Shown piece by piece: positions 1 through 8,452 of a stretch of DNA of 54,131 nt (the stretch's first letter is position 1; the number at the start of each line of letters is the position of its first letter). The stretch lies in assembly GCA_022360055.1 (NCBI GenBank), contig JAKSDO010000054.1:1-54131 (forward strand). The letters run 5' to 3'. The DNA comes from Cytophagales bacterium (GTDB lineage: Bacteria; Bacteroidota; Bacteroidia; Cytophagales; Cyclobacteriaceae). The position numbers and the translations under genes are program-made. Under the pieces are notes generated by a model that was not told where the DNA came from, ran no database searches, and saw only the letters and a program-made list of their open reading frames with translations.

Positions 1-102
1 GAACCTACGGACCTGAACCTCCACCCAAATTCGGCAGGATACAGGCTTATCCTGAATAACATACTCTTTCCCGCCGCCAAGAAGAAAAAGCAAAAAACCT
101 GA
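1..102 (+). CDS. C-terminal fragment, probable SGNH/GDSL-type hydrolase
   Basis: Frame 1 is open from the window edge to a TGA at 100-102 and gives 33 residues. It contains LHPNSAGYRLI, which resembles the block V HPN-x-x-GY segment that carries the catalytic His of SGNH/GDSL esterases, followed by a lysine-rich tail (KKKKQK). The gene body lies outside the window, so the family call rests on this one motif and is tentative. It converges with the minus-strand porin gene; the 208 bases between them show no further gene. Confidence 0.45.
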   Translation, partial: EPTDLNLHPNSAGYRLILNNILFPAAKKKKQKT

Positions 103-310
103 TTGATTTTTCTTCCGGGTTGATCGTGAACGGACTTAATCCGAAAAATTCATGGAATTTCTCCCCCTCCGGGCTCGATTAAAACCTGATCGTCTTTTCC
201 AGGATACTGACACCGCTGACGCCGGACGTACCTGTCCGCATTCCGCCGGCGGCTTTGATCCGTGTATTATTGACACTTCAGTTTGACCTTGGTCGCTCCA
301 AATATTGCAA

Positions 311-2149
311 TCAATTGAAAAACATCCATCTCACCCCGGCATCAAATATTCTTGGCTGTCCGATGTAATGCGGATGAGTAAAATATCCATTGCTCGAGGG
401 TTGGTTTATGTGCTCGAATTTCAAGAATAAGGATACATGAACAATTTGAAATTCCAAAAAGGCGTCAAGAACTAAATACGATGGAATTAAAAAATCATCC
501 TGGAGATAATACTGTTGAAGCACCGGGTTATAAGCCGGCGCATAGTAGTCACTCTTGTAGTGCCCGTCAATACCAAACATGATGTACATCTTTCCGTCGA
601 ACCAATAGCCCCCGTAGTAAAGCCTGGAATTAATAAACAATTCCGGTATTCTGAACGAATTCACTGCCTCCGTGTCGCCCGTAATTTCGGTATAAATCGC
701 CTCATTTTTCCAGAATATTTTGTTGGCAAAAGTGAGATCCAGATTCAAGCCAAAATTCAAAATCTGGGCAGAACCGGTCGCTTGTGAGGGTGTTTTATCG
801 TAGCCGTAATAGATATTGTTTTGCACATTGGTTACGGACGCAAAGGGCTCAACGCGCATAAATTTATTGCGGTAGATCAGGCTTCCTTTTAGGAGGTCGG
901 AAGAGGGTGTGGCAAAGTTGTTTTGCCATTCAAAATGATTGCCAAAATAAGTATCTTCAATAATTGCCGGACGGGATTGAGTTCTCCAATATTCTACCGT
1001 AAAGAACTTATTGAAGTAATACCCTCCGAGTCTGTAAAAACCACCGAGAATATATTCTCCGCTTGCGCGTATCAATTGTAAGGAATCAAAATCATACCTT
1101 AAGTTAAACCCACCGGAATTCTCGAAAAATCGTTGATTCCCCGGCTGATATCGGGAGAAATGATTTACATTTCTGAACTTCACAAAAAAGCTGTAAAACA
1201 TCTTTTCATAATCGCCTTTAATTCCAAATTCATTTATCAACTGTGAAGTTTGAAACTGATCGGTTGTCGAATCCGGATCGATCAGGATTTGATCATAGAA
1301 ATCTGCATCGGAGCCTATGGGGATGCTATTGTACATGTTCCGGTTCTGCACATATTCAAAGGATTGGTACAGTTGAAGCTCATTTTTTAATTTGTAATGA
1401 TTATAAACATGCAGTCCAACCCTGAAGTCCTGGCTTTGGGCATTGGACAGGTTTACATCTGCATTGGGATCGAAGTAGGAGTTGATCGGATCGCCCTCGG
1501 GGATTAAAATACCTCCTTGCTCCCAAACTTTATGGTAAATTCGAGAAAGGCTCAACAAGCCACGGTATTTCCCTTTTGGCGATTGATAGTCCGTATGGAT
1601 GTAATACGCGTTAGAAAAGGTCTGATTGTCGCCTTTGCCAAAGGATGCCACCTGCTTGTCGGCATTTATTCTTCTGAAGTGGAATCCGGCATTCCAATAG
1701 GGGGTGATGTTTCTCGTATGCTTTACATTTGTAATCGCGCGTCCACTCCCTCCCAATACAACGTCCAGCGGCGTGTATGGGGATTTCGTATCAAAATACT
1801 CGATCTGATCAGCCGTGATGTAGTAGGGTACGTAAGCATCAAATCCGGAACGAATCCCGATCTGGGTCGGCGGAGTAAAAAAAACAGGCCGAAGGGCCGT
1901 CCCCAAATTTCCCAGGTCCTGGTATTTGTGATCGTACTTCTCCACCACACTGAACCTGTGCATATTTCCAATCGTCGAGTCGACCTGATGAAGATTATCA
2001 CGATTATTTTTAATGTCATCAAAACGCTGGAAAAAGGTTGTATACGGCCCGTAGATCTGCTTCGTAGTATCGTCAACAATACTGCTCTGACCAAAAAGGT
2101 CTATCGACAAAACACATAAAAGAACTATGAAACCTCTCCTAACCCACAT
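311..2149 (-). CDS. Putative porin, Porin_10 family outer-membrane beta-barrel
   Basis: A 612-aa protein with an N-terminal signal peptide (hydrophobic run IVLLCVLSIDLFG, likely cleaved before QSS). The rest alternates aromatic and polar residues in short strands, with many Y/F/W (GGFYRLGGYYFNKFF) and an aromatic C-terminus (GVRWMFFN), as expected for an outer-membrane barrel. It matches the Bacteroidota putative porin family (Porin_10, DUF of unknown cargo). It starts 5 bases after the lpxK stop on the same strand, so the two are probably one transcript, linking lipid A synthesis with an outer-membrane protein. Substrate is unknown. Confidence 0.8.
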   Translation of the reverse strand: MWVRRGFIVLLCVLSIDLFGQSSIVDDTTKQIYGPYTTFFQRFDDIKNNRDNLHQVDSTIGNMHRFSVVEKYDHKYQDLGNLGTALRPVFFTPPTQIGIRSGFDAYVPYYITADQIEYFDTKSPYTPLDVVLGGSGRAITNVKHTRNITPYWNAGFHFRRINADKQVASFGKGDNQTFSNAYYIHTDYQSPKGKYRGLLSLSRIYHKVWEQGGILIPEGDPINSYFDPNADVNLSNAQSQDFRVGLHVYNHYKLKNELQLYQSFEYVQNRNMYNSIPIGSDADFYDQILIDPDSTTDQFQTSQLINEFGIKGDYEKMFYSFFVKFRNVNHFSRYQPGNQRFFENSGGFNLRYDFDSLQLIRASGEYILGGFYRLGGYYFNKFFTVEYWRTQSRPAIIEDTYFGNHFEWQNNFATPSSDLLKGSLIYRNKFMRVEPFASVTNVQNNIYYGYDKTPSQATGSAQILNFGLNLDLTFANKIFWKNEAIYTEITGDTEAVNSFRIPELFINSRLYYGGYWFDGKMYIMFGIDGHYKSDYYAPAYNPVLQQYYLQDDFLIPSYLVLDAFLEFQIVHVSLFLKFEHINQPSSNGYFTHPHYIGQPRIFDAGVRWMFFN

Positions 2150-2154
2150 AATAC

Positions 2155-3222
2155 CTAGTTAAGCTTGATATGTTCCGGTCGCACCTTCACTTTCTCTTTT
2201 AATTCTCTGGCAAAAGAATCTCCATTTCTAAGAAAATACAATTCAATTGGTAAATAAAATACAGGATAACTCATCAAAAACCTTGCCTCTTCTTTCATGC
2301 TCTTTATTCGGACGATATCTTTTTCGGTGGTCAACAGGCATTTGTTATCCGATCTGATCGATTCAAAATTCTCGATGAGCATTTGCAAATCCTTTTTGGA
2401 ATATGCGTGGTGATCCGGAAATTTTCTGTGCCCGAGCAAATTAAAATTTTGATCCACATACTGTTCAAAAGAACCCGGGTTTGCTATTCCCGAAAACAGA
2501 AATACATCCTTGGAAAATCTCTCATTTCCACAAGCAAGTTCAGGTTCAAGATAACGGATGCCCGCAAAATAAACGGATGTATTTGTACGGGCGTATCGAT
2601 GTATGTCACTTTTAACCTCTTCCATGTCTGTCTCGGTCAATTCGGCCGGACATTTCGTAACCACAACCAGATCGGCCCGGCATGCGTGCTTCCTTGATTC
2701 CCGGAGCATTCCGGCCGGCAAAACGAAATCATTATAAAAAGGCCTGGAGTAATCGCTGAGCAGAATATTCAATTGAGGAGTTACACTCCGGTGCTGGTAA
2801 GCGTCGTCAAGGATTATCACCTCAATGGAATCATCGTTGTAAAGCAATTCCGGTATCGCCAGTGCCCGGTCTTCGCCAACTGCAACACGTATCTTATGTC
2901 CATACTTGGTAAAAAACTGAAAGGGTTCGTCTCCGATCGATTTTGCGTCATCGCTATCGGCCGCCATCCTAAATCCACGTGTTTTTCTCTTGTACCCCCT
3001 ACTCAAGACAGCCAACCGGTGGTCCTGTTTCAATTCCCTGATTAACAGCTCGGCAAATGGTGTTTTACCTGTCCCGCCGGCGGTTAAATTACCCACGCTT
3101 ATTACAAACCTGTTAAAAGTAACGGATTTCTTATTTCCAATGTCATACAAATGATTTCTCAAATCCGTAACCAGTTTATAGAGCATCGCAAAAGGGAACA
3201 GAAGTATCCGCAGTACAGGCAT
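2155..3222 (-). CDS. lpxK: Tetraacyldisaccharide 4'-kinase (lipid A biosynthesis)
   Basis: LpxK phosphorylates the 4' position of the tetraacyldisaccharide precursor of lipid A at the inner membrane. The 355-aa product starts at the ATG at 3222 (MPVLRILLFPFAMLYKLV), which gives the usual LpxK N-terminal membrane-associated helix; an upstream extension into the nif3 leader is possible but has no family support. The P-loop SVGNLTAGGTGKTP is at about residues 42-55, followed by the family landmarks LSRGYKRKTRGF, GDEPFQ and LDDAYQHR. Divergent from nif3 with 51 bases between starts; followed at 5 bases by the porin gene. Confidence 0.95.
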   Translation of the reverse strand: MPVLRILLFPFAMLYKLVTDLRNHLYDIGNKKSVTFNRFVISVGNLTAGGTGKTPFAELLIRELKQDHRLAVLSRGYKRKTRGFRMAADSDDAKSIGDEPFQFFTKYGHKIRVAVGEDRALAIPELLYNDDSIEVIILDDAYQHRSVTPQLNILLSDYSRPFYNDFVLPAGMLRESRKHACRADLVVVTKCPAELTETDMEEVKSDIHRYARTNTSVYFAGIRYLEPELACGNERFSKDVFLFSGIANPGSFEQYVDQNFNLLGHRKFPDHHAYSKKDLQMLIENFESIRSDNKCLLTTEKDIVRIKSMKEEARFLMSYPVFYLPIELYFLRNGDSFARELKEKVKVRPEHIKLN

Positions 3223-3273
3223 TTTCGGTAAATAGAATTGCTTATTTTTGAGTCGATACAAAGTTCTATAATT

Positions 3274-4371
3274 ATGATTAAAATAAAAGACATCATCCAA
3301 TATTTGGAATCTTTGGCTCCGCCCTCATTGCAGGAAGATTATGACAATTCCGGCCTTATCACCGGAAGCCCCGAATTTAATCTGCTCGGCGTTTTGGTCA
3401 CTCTTGATTGTACCGAACAGGTGGTTGAAGAAGCAATTAAAAAAGGTTGCAACTTAATTGTCGCACATCATCCGGTCGTTTTTCGCGGTCTAAAAAAAAT
3501 AACCGGAGGAAATTACATTGAGCGGACAGTTATCCGAGCTATAAAGAATGATATAGCCATTTATGCCATTCACACGAATCTGGACAATGTAGCGCAAGGC
3601 GTAAATAAAAAAATAGCCGATAAGCTAAATCTTCAGGACACCAAAGTCCTTCGACCCAACACGGAAGTGCTCAACAAGCTGACAACCTTTATTCCGATAG
3701 ATCGTACCGATGTTGTCATGGAACGGCTACACGAAGCCGGAGCCGGGATGATTGGCAATTATAAAAACTGCAGCTTCCAGCTTGAAGGGACGGGCACTTT
3801 TCTTCCTGTAGATGATGCGAATCCGACCATTGGAGAAATTGGAACCGTGGAAAAGGTAAACGAAAAGCGAGTGGAAGTTATTTTTCCGAAATATCTAAAA
3901 ACCCGGGTATTAAAAGCCTTATTCGACGCGCATCCATACGAGGAAGTCGCTTACTATCTGCATCAGTTGATCAATACCAGCAACGAAGTTGGCGCCGGCA
4001 TGGAAGGGTGGCTGCCCAAACCCATGGAAACGCTCGAATTCATGAAATACCTGAAAGAAAGCCTGGATATTTCCGTAATTCGGCATACTGCGCTTGTAAA
4101 GGAAGAAGTGCATAAGGTTGCTCTTTGCGGAGGATCCGGCAGCTTTTTGTTGAAGGATGCGATTTCAGGCGGGGCAGACATTTTTATTTCCGGAGATTTT
4201 AAATATCACGAATTTTTCGATGCGGAAAATCATATCATCATAGCGGATATCGGTCATTACGAAAGTGAGCAGTTCACAAAAGAATTAATTTATGAGAAAA
4301 TAAGTGAAAATTTTGCTAATATTGCACTCCATTTTACGGAAGTAAATACGAATCCAATATTTTACGCATAA
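3274..4371 (+). CDS. Nif3-like dinuclear metal centre protein
   Basis: A 365-aa member of the Nif3/YbgI family (often annotated GTP cyclohydrolase 1 type 2-like), forming hexamers with a di-metal site. Metal-ligand segments are visible: NLIVAHHPVVFRG, AIHTNLD and, near the C-terminus, GDFKYHEF plus IADIGHYESEQF. Between the halves lies the PII-like insertion typical of longer members (about residues 125-230). The ATG at 3274 was chosen because the protein aligns from MIKIKDIIQYLE; a -7-like TATTTTTG sits at 3243-3250. It is followed 6 bases later by the zinc-ribbon protein, a neighbour pairing common in bacteria. Physiological reaction is not settled for the family. Confidence 0.92.
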   Translation: MIKIKDIIQYLESLAPPSLQEDYDNSGLITGSPEFNLLGVLVTLDCTEQVVEEAIKKGCNLIVAHHPVVFRGLKKITGGNYIERTVIRAIKNDIAIYAIHTNLDNVAQGVNKKIADKLNLQDTKVLRPNTEVLNKLTTFIPIDRTDVVMERLHEAGAGMIGNYKNCSFQLEGTGTFLPVDDANPTIGEIGTVEKVNEKRVEVIFPKYLKTRVLKALFDAHPYEEVAYYLHQLINTSNEVGAGMEGWLPKPMETLEFMKYLKESLDISVIRHTALVKEEVHKVALCGGSGSFLLKDAISGGADIFISGDFKYHEFFDAENHIIIADIGHYESEQFTKELIYEKISENFANIALHFTEVNTNPIFYA

Positions 4372-4377
4372 TTATTA

Positions 4378-5142
4378 ATGGAAAGTACTGTAGCTCAAAA
4401 ACTAGATTCCCTTAAAAAACTTCAACAATTAGATTCAAAATTAGATGATATCGTAAAAATAAGAGGGGCGTTGCCGGAAGAGGTTGGCGATTTGGAAGAC
4501 GAAATAATGGGTTATCAAACCAGAATTTCCAAGTATAATTCGGAAATCGATGAGCAGAACGATGAGATAGCAAATAATAAAAACGCTATCGTCGAGGCAA
4601 ATAAGCTTATAAAAAAGTACGAGGAACAGCAGATGAATGTTAGAAATAACAGGGAATACGATGCTATTACTAAGGAAATTGAACTTCAGACCCTCGAAAT
4701 CCAGATTTGTGAAAAACGCATCAAGGAATCGGAGGTAAAAATTGAGACAAAGAAGGAGGAAATTTCTGAAACAGAATCCATCCTCGATGAGCGCAAAAAA
4801 GATCTCGACAGCAAGAAAAAGGAACTTATTATGATTACTTCGGAGAGCATGGAGGAGGAAACCAAGCTCAAAGAAAGCAGAGAAAAAGCTGCTGCAAAGG
4901 TCGAAGAGAGACTGCTCAACTCCTATAACAAGATCCGGAACAATGCCAGGAACGGTCTTGGTGTTGTATCTATCACCAGAAGTGCTTGTGGCGGCTGCTT
5001 TAATGTAGTTCCTCCTCAACGACAAGCTGAAGTAAGAGAGCGCAAGAAAATTATCGTTTGTGAACACTGTGGAAGGATCTTTGTCGACATAGAAGATCTT
5101 CCTGAACCCGAGGCAAAAAAGACAAGAAGAGCAAGAAAATAG
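4378..5142 (+). CDS. Coiled-coil protein with C4 zinc ribbon (CT398-like)
   Basis: A 254-aa cytoplasmic protein. Residues about 10-185 are a long, charged coiled coil (E/K/I/L heptad character, many DEIA, EKRIKE, KKKEL segments). The C-terminal zinc ribbon has C204-x2-C207 and C228-x2-C231 (SACGGC and CEHCGRIFV), followed by a basic tail KKTRRARK. This is the zf-RING_7/CT398 architecture; homologues are implicated in flagellar or secretion-associated complexes or in nucleic-acid binding, but the role in Bacteroidota is unknown. Starts 6 bases after nif3 and is followed at once by the TPR gene and an intrinsic terminator. Confidence 0.88.
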   Translation: MESTVAQKLDSLKKLQQLDSKLDDIVKIRGALPEEVGDLEDEIMGYQTRISKYNSEIDEQNDEIANNKNAIVEANKLIKKYEEQQMNVRNNREYDAITKEIELQTLEIQICEKRIKESEVKIETKKEEISETESILDERKKDLDSKKKELIMITSESMEEETKLKESREKAAAKVEERLLNSYNKIRNNARNGLGVVSITRSACGGCFNVVPPQRQAEVRERKKIIVCEHCGRIFVDIEDLPEPEAKKTRRARK

Positions 5143-5145
5143 CTT

Positions 5146-6636
5146 GTGGCTTGTTTCTTAACAATATTAATATCAAAGGCGAATCCGGCGGTTCGCCTTT
5201 TTTTATTGGTCCCATTCATCGTATCCCTCGGTCATTCCCGGGCAGAGCACATAAGCGACAACGCTTTACAGGTCGCGTATAATCAGTACCTGGATTTTAA
5301 ATTTGATTCCTGCAACCTGAGCATTGAGATGTTGCCGGAGTCGCCAACAGCATTTTATTTGAAAACGCTCCTGGCCTCGACCAGCATATTTGTCAAGGAT
5401 GATATTGATGATTTTAAACGGAGCAAGAAGATTGAAGGCGAACTTCTGAACTCTTTGAGAACGCTCAGGTTGAATGACGAATACAATAATTTCCTCCGTG
5501 CGGAAATAAAAATGCAGTGGGCCATATTAAAGTTAAAAAACGGCGATGAGTTTGCCGCATTCTGGAATCTGAGACAAGCATTTGCTATTTCGAAAGAAAA
5601 TACGAAAGCGCACCCGGATTTTATCCCGTCATTTAAAACGATGGGATTGCTTCACGTTTTATTCGGTGTTTTACCGGATAAGTACGATTGGCTTCTGTCT
5701 CTGCTTGGAATTGAAGGGAATGTGGAACTCGGACTTTCCGAACTGGATCGAGTGGGAAGGAGCGGGCATTTTCTGGCTTTTGAAGCAAATCTGACCCTTG
5801 GTCTTCTACATGCATACCTGCTAAATAACCAGGCCAAATCCGTTGAAATTATTAAAAAGATCTATCAAAAAAATGAACATCTTTTGTTGGATTACGCCTA
5901 TGCTTTAATCCTCATGAAAAACAGTCAAAGTGATCTTGCATTGAAAATATTGGAAGATTGCCTTGAAAAAAATGATAAGCCGCTAAATATTCCACAGCTT
6001 TATTATTTACTCGGTGAAATACGATTACAGAAAAGCCAGCCGGATCTTGCCATCCATTACTACAGGGAATTTCTTGAAGCTCACTGGGGGAAAAACCTCA
6101 TAAAAGATACGTATTATAAGGTTGGCATTTGCTATTCAATGAAAAATGACAAGGAGCGTGCAAGTTATTATTTTAGCAAATCCAAAGAATTTGACTGGGC
6201 AAAAAACGAAGCGGATAAGTATGCGGAAATATCCCTTGAATCGGATGTGCCGATCTCCGTTGAGCTTATGAAAATAAGATTCGCGACCGATGGGGGATTC
6301 TATGAAACCGCCTTGAAAACTTTACTTGAATTAGATACGGGCAGGCTTTCCGAGGTCGAGCGTTGCGAATATTATTATCGCTCGGCCAGATTGTATCACA
6401 AGACCAACCAGGTCGGAAAAGCAATTGCGCTCTATAAAAAAACAATAGAGCTCCAGGGCGACAATGCATGGTATTTCGCTCCAAATTCAGCGCTGCAACT
6501 GGGGCTTGTTTTCCTGTCAAAAGGCAATAACAGGGATGCGTTTTATTACTTGAAACTGGTAAACAGCTATCGCGATTACCCTTACAGGAACAGTATCCGC
6601 CAAAAAGCAAAAGTAGAGCTTAAAAAACTGGACTAA
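5146..6636 (+). CDS. Secreted TPR-repeat protein of unknown function
   Basis: A 496-aa protein with an N-terminal signal peptide-like stretch (RLFLLVPFIVSLGHSRA) followed by several helical tetratricopeptide-type repeats (clear ones near AIHYYREFLEAHWGKNLIKDTYYKVGIC split by YSM, and VGKAIALYKKTIELQGDN). The GTG at 5146 is the only ordinary start that keeps a full signal peptide; a TTG at 5206 is the alternative. Oddly, a complete terminator hairpin lies inside the first 20 codons, its T-run encoding part of the hydrophobic core. Its TAA overlaps the TAG of convergent dnaB in the shared bases CTAA. Likely periplasmic or outer-membrane scaffold; no enzyme motif seen. Confidence 0.75.
   Translation: MACFLTILISKANPAVRLFLLVPFIVSLGHSRAEHISDNALQVAYNQYLDFKFDSCNLSIEMLPESPTAFYLKTLLASTSIFVKDDIDDFKRSKKIEGELLNSLRTLRLNDEYNNFLRAEIKMQWAILKLKNGDEFAAFWNLRQAFAISKENTKAHPDFIPSFKTMGLLHVLFGVLPDKYDWLLSLLGIEGNVELGLSELDRVGRSGHFLAFEANLTLGLLHAYLLNNQAKSVEIIKKIYQKNEHLLLDYAYALILMKNSQSDLALKILEDCLEKNDKPLNIPQLYYLLGEIRLQKSQPDLAIHYYREFLEAHWGKNLIKDTYYKVGICYSMKNDKERASYYFSKSKEFDWAKNEADKYAEISLESDVPISVELMKIRFATDGGFYETALKTLLELDTGRLSEVERCEYYYRSARLYHKTNQVGKAIALYKKTIELQGDNAWYFAPNSALQLGLVFLSKGNNRDAFYYLKLVNSYRDYPYRNSIRQKAKVELKKLD
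5175..5204 (+). terminator. Intrinsic terminator inside the 5' end of the TPR gene
   Basis: Stem AAAGGCGAA (5175-5183) pairs with TTCGCCTTT (5192-5200), loop of 8, then a T-run to 5204. It would end the nif3/zinc-ribbon transcript, but it lies downstream of the TPR gene's probable GTG start, so it could also act as an attenuator of that gene. Confidence 0.75.
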
Positions 6637-8195
6637 AACGGGACTTCACCGGGGTCGGGCTTTTCACCGCTAACACCTCCATTGGCCTTGCTTTGATAGG
6701 TGATGGTATTTGTGTTGCGGTCGAATTGTCCTTCAAAATCTCCGCCGGAGTGGAATCCTCCATAAGGATTACCCACGTCCAAATCACAGAATTTGGTAAA
6801 TTTACCAATGAATTTCAATCTTGCGGTATCCAGCGATCCGTTTCTATGCTTGGCAATGATCACTTCTCCCACACCTTGCATACTGTTGCCTTCCTCGTCT
6901 GCATTTATTCCATAATATTCCGGCCGATAAAGGAACAGCACCATATCCGCATCCTGTTCGATAGATCCGGATTCCCTTAGATCAGACAATTGCGGCCGCT
7001 TGTCTCCGCCGCGAACCTCTACGGCCCGGCTCAACTGTGACAGCGCAATTATCGGAACATTTAATTCTTTGGCTATGTTCTTTAGCGATCGTGAAATAGA
7101 AGCAATCTCCTGCTCCCTGTTTCCAGGTCCACCCCCACTCTTGGTGGTATCACCGGACATCAATTGAAGATAGTCTATTATGATTAGCTCAACTCCATGC
7201 TGTGCGACCAGTTTTCTCGCCTTCGCTCTTAATTCCAGGATTGTTAATGCCGGTGTATCATCGATAAATATCGGGGCTTCTGATAACTTGGCCGTCTTGT
7301 GTATTAACTGCTCCCACTCGTAGTCTTCCAGATTTCCCTTTTTAATCTTATCACTTTCAAGCTCAGCCTCGGCAGAAATCAATCGATTTACCAATTGTAT
7401 GCTCGACATTTCCAAAGAAAAAATTGCGACCGGTTTGTCAAAATCGACCGAAGCATTTCTCATTGCCGAAACTACAAAAGCGGTTTTCCCCATACCCGGT
7501 CTTGCGGCAATAATCACAAGGTCTGATTTCTGCCAACCGGAGGTAATCCGGTCGAGCGCGGTAAAACCCGTAGGTATTCCGGTCAATCCGTCTGTCTGCT
7601 GTTTTTTTGTCTCGAGCTCAATGATCGCTTCATGCATTATGGAACGCATATCGGCGTAATTCTTTCTTATATTTATCTCGGAAACTTCGAAAAGGGATTG
7701 CTCGGTTTTATCCAATAGCGAAAATACGTCGACCGTATCTTCATAGGCATCTCTGTGCACTTCGGAAGCAATTCGAATCAATTCCCGTTTGATGGCTTTT
7801 TCGATAATTATCCGGGCATGATACTCAATATGGGCTGCCGAATTTACTTTAGAAGTAAGCTCAGTGATATAATATGCTCCGCCGGCCAGCTCAAGCTTTC
7901 CCTTTTTGCGCAGGTGACTGGTAACCGTAAGAAGATCAACCGGCTCCGAATTATTGAACAGATCCACAATTGATGCATAAATCTCCTTATGGCTGTCTTT
8001 ATAAAAAGTATCGGGTTTCAGGATATCTATTACGTTTGTCAAGGCGTCCTTCTCAAGCATAAGAGCGCCGAGAACCGCTTCTTCAAGATCGATCGCCTGC
8101 GGAGGTATTTTACCCAGACTTTCTCCCAAATCCTGGCTGATAAGCGTTCTCGTCTTAGATCCTAACCTTATTGATTGAGATTTCCCTGATTCCAT
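6633..8195 (-). CDS. dnaB: Replicative DNA helicase DnaB
   Basis: The hexameric 5'-3' helicase of the replication fork. The 520-aa protein has the DnaB N-terminal helical domain (about 33-135, PPQAIDLEEAVLGALML), a linker helix, and the RecA-like C-terminal domain with Walker A ARPGMGKTA (K237), Walker B LIIIDYLQL (D341) and the DSDLRESGSIEQDAD-type H4 region. No intein interrupts it. It is transcribed leftwards from a divergent region that carries DnaA-box-like sites and a TAAGTTTG -7 element. Its TAG stop shares CTAA with the TAA of the convergent TPR gene. Confidence 0.97.
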   Translation of the reverse strand: MESGKSQSIRLGSKTRTLISQDLGESLGKIPPQAIDLEEAVLGALMLEKDALTNVIDILKPDTFYKDSHKEIYASIVDLFNNSEPVDLLTVTSHLRKKGKLELAGGAYYITELTSKVNSAAHIEYHARIIIEKAIKRELIRIASEVHRDAYEDTVDVFSLLDKTEQSLFEVSEINIRKNYADMRSIMHEAIIELETKKQQTDGLTGIPTGFTALDRITSGWQKSDLVIIAARPGMGKTAFVVSAMRNASVDFDKPVAIFSLEMSSIQLVNRLISAEAELESDKIKKGNLEDYEWEQLIHKTAKLSEAPIFIDDTPALTILELRAKARKLVAQHGVELIIIDYLQLMSGDTTKSGGGPGNREQEIASISRSLKNIAKELNVPIIALSQLSRAVEVRGGDKRPQLSDLRESGSIEQDADMVLFLYRPEYYGINADEEGNSMQGVGEVIIAKHRNGSLDTARLKFIGKFTKFCDLDVGNPYGGFHSGGDFEGQFDRNTNTITYQSKANGGVSGEKPDPGEVPF

Positions 8196-8242
8196 AGATA
8201 AAAGTTACTCATAATTTACCGGAAATGGTAATAAGATAAACA

Positions 8243-8274
8243 CAAACTTAGATCAATTGTCGACGTTCTGAAAA
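8243..8274 (-). promoter_or_regulatory. Probable dnaB promoter
   Basis: On the minus strand TAAGTTTG (8250-8243) matches the Bacteroidota -7 consensus TAnnTTTG exactly. Twenty bases further upstream is only TTTT (8274-8271), so the -33 element is weak. Expected start of transcription is about 40 bases before the dnaB ATG. Confidence 0.5.
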
Positions 8275-8301
8275 GAATTTCGCAGATAGTTACCCCAGTT
8301 T

Positions 8302-8343
8302 TTTTCCACGGTATATCTCCATTATCCACACAACTAATCCACA
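8302..8343 (+). promoter_or_regulatory. DnaA-box-like cluster between dnaB and mpl
   Basis: TTATCCACA at 8322-8330 is a perfect DnaA box (TTATNCACA). TAATCCACA at 8335-8343 differs by one base, and TTTTCCACG at 8302-8310 by two. All are in the same orientation. An AT-rich stretch follows (about 8350-8405). The cluster lies between the divergent dnaB and mpl promoters, so it may be a DnaA control site for dnaB or part of an origin. Confidence 0.5.
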
Positions 8344-8401
8344 GTGAAGCACAGGTCTGCAACTATTGATAAATCATTAAACACCGGACTATTTTATTAA
8401 G

Positions 8402-8432
8402 TTTGTCACCATTCCAAATTGTTCTATATTTG
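8402..8432 (+). promoter_or_regulatory. mpl promoter of Bacteroidota sigma type
   Basis: TTTG (8402-8405), 19-base spacer, TATATTTG (8425-8432): a full match to TTTG-N19-TAnnTTTG. The mpl ATG follows at 8453. Confidence 0.75.
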
Positions 8433-8452
8433 AGACAATAATTATCAAATCA

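Noticed and set aside
4441-5067. 208-codon minus-strand open frame
   Set aside because: Shadow of the zinc-ribbon gene; the low-complexity coiled coil keeps the other strand open.
6633-8195. Possible intein in dnaB
   Set aside because: Length (520 aa) and continuous helicase motifs show no insertion.
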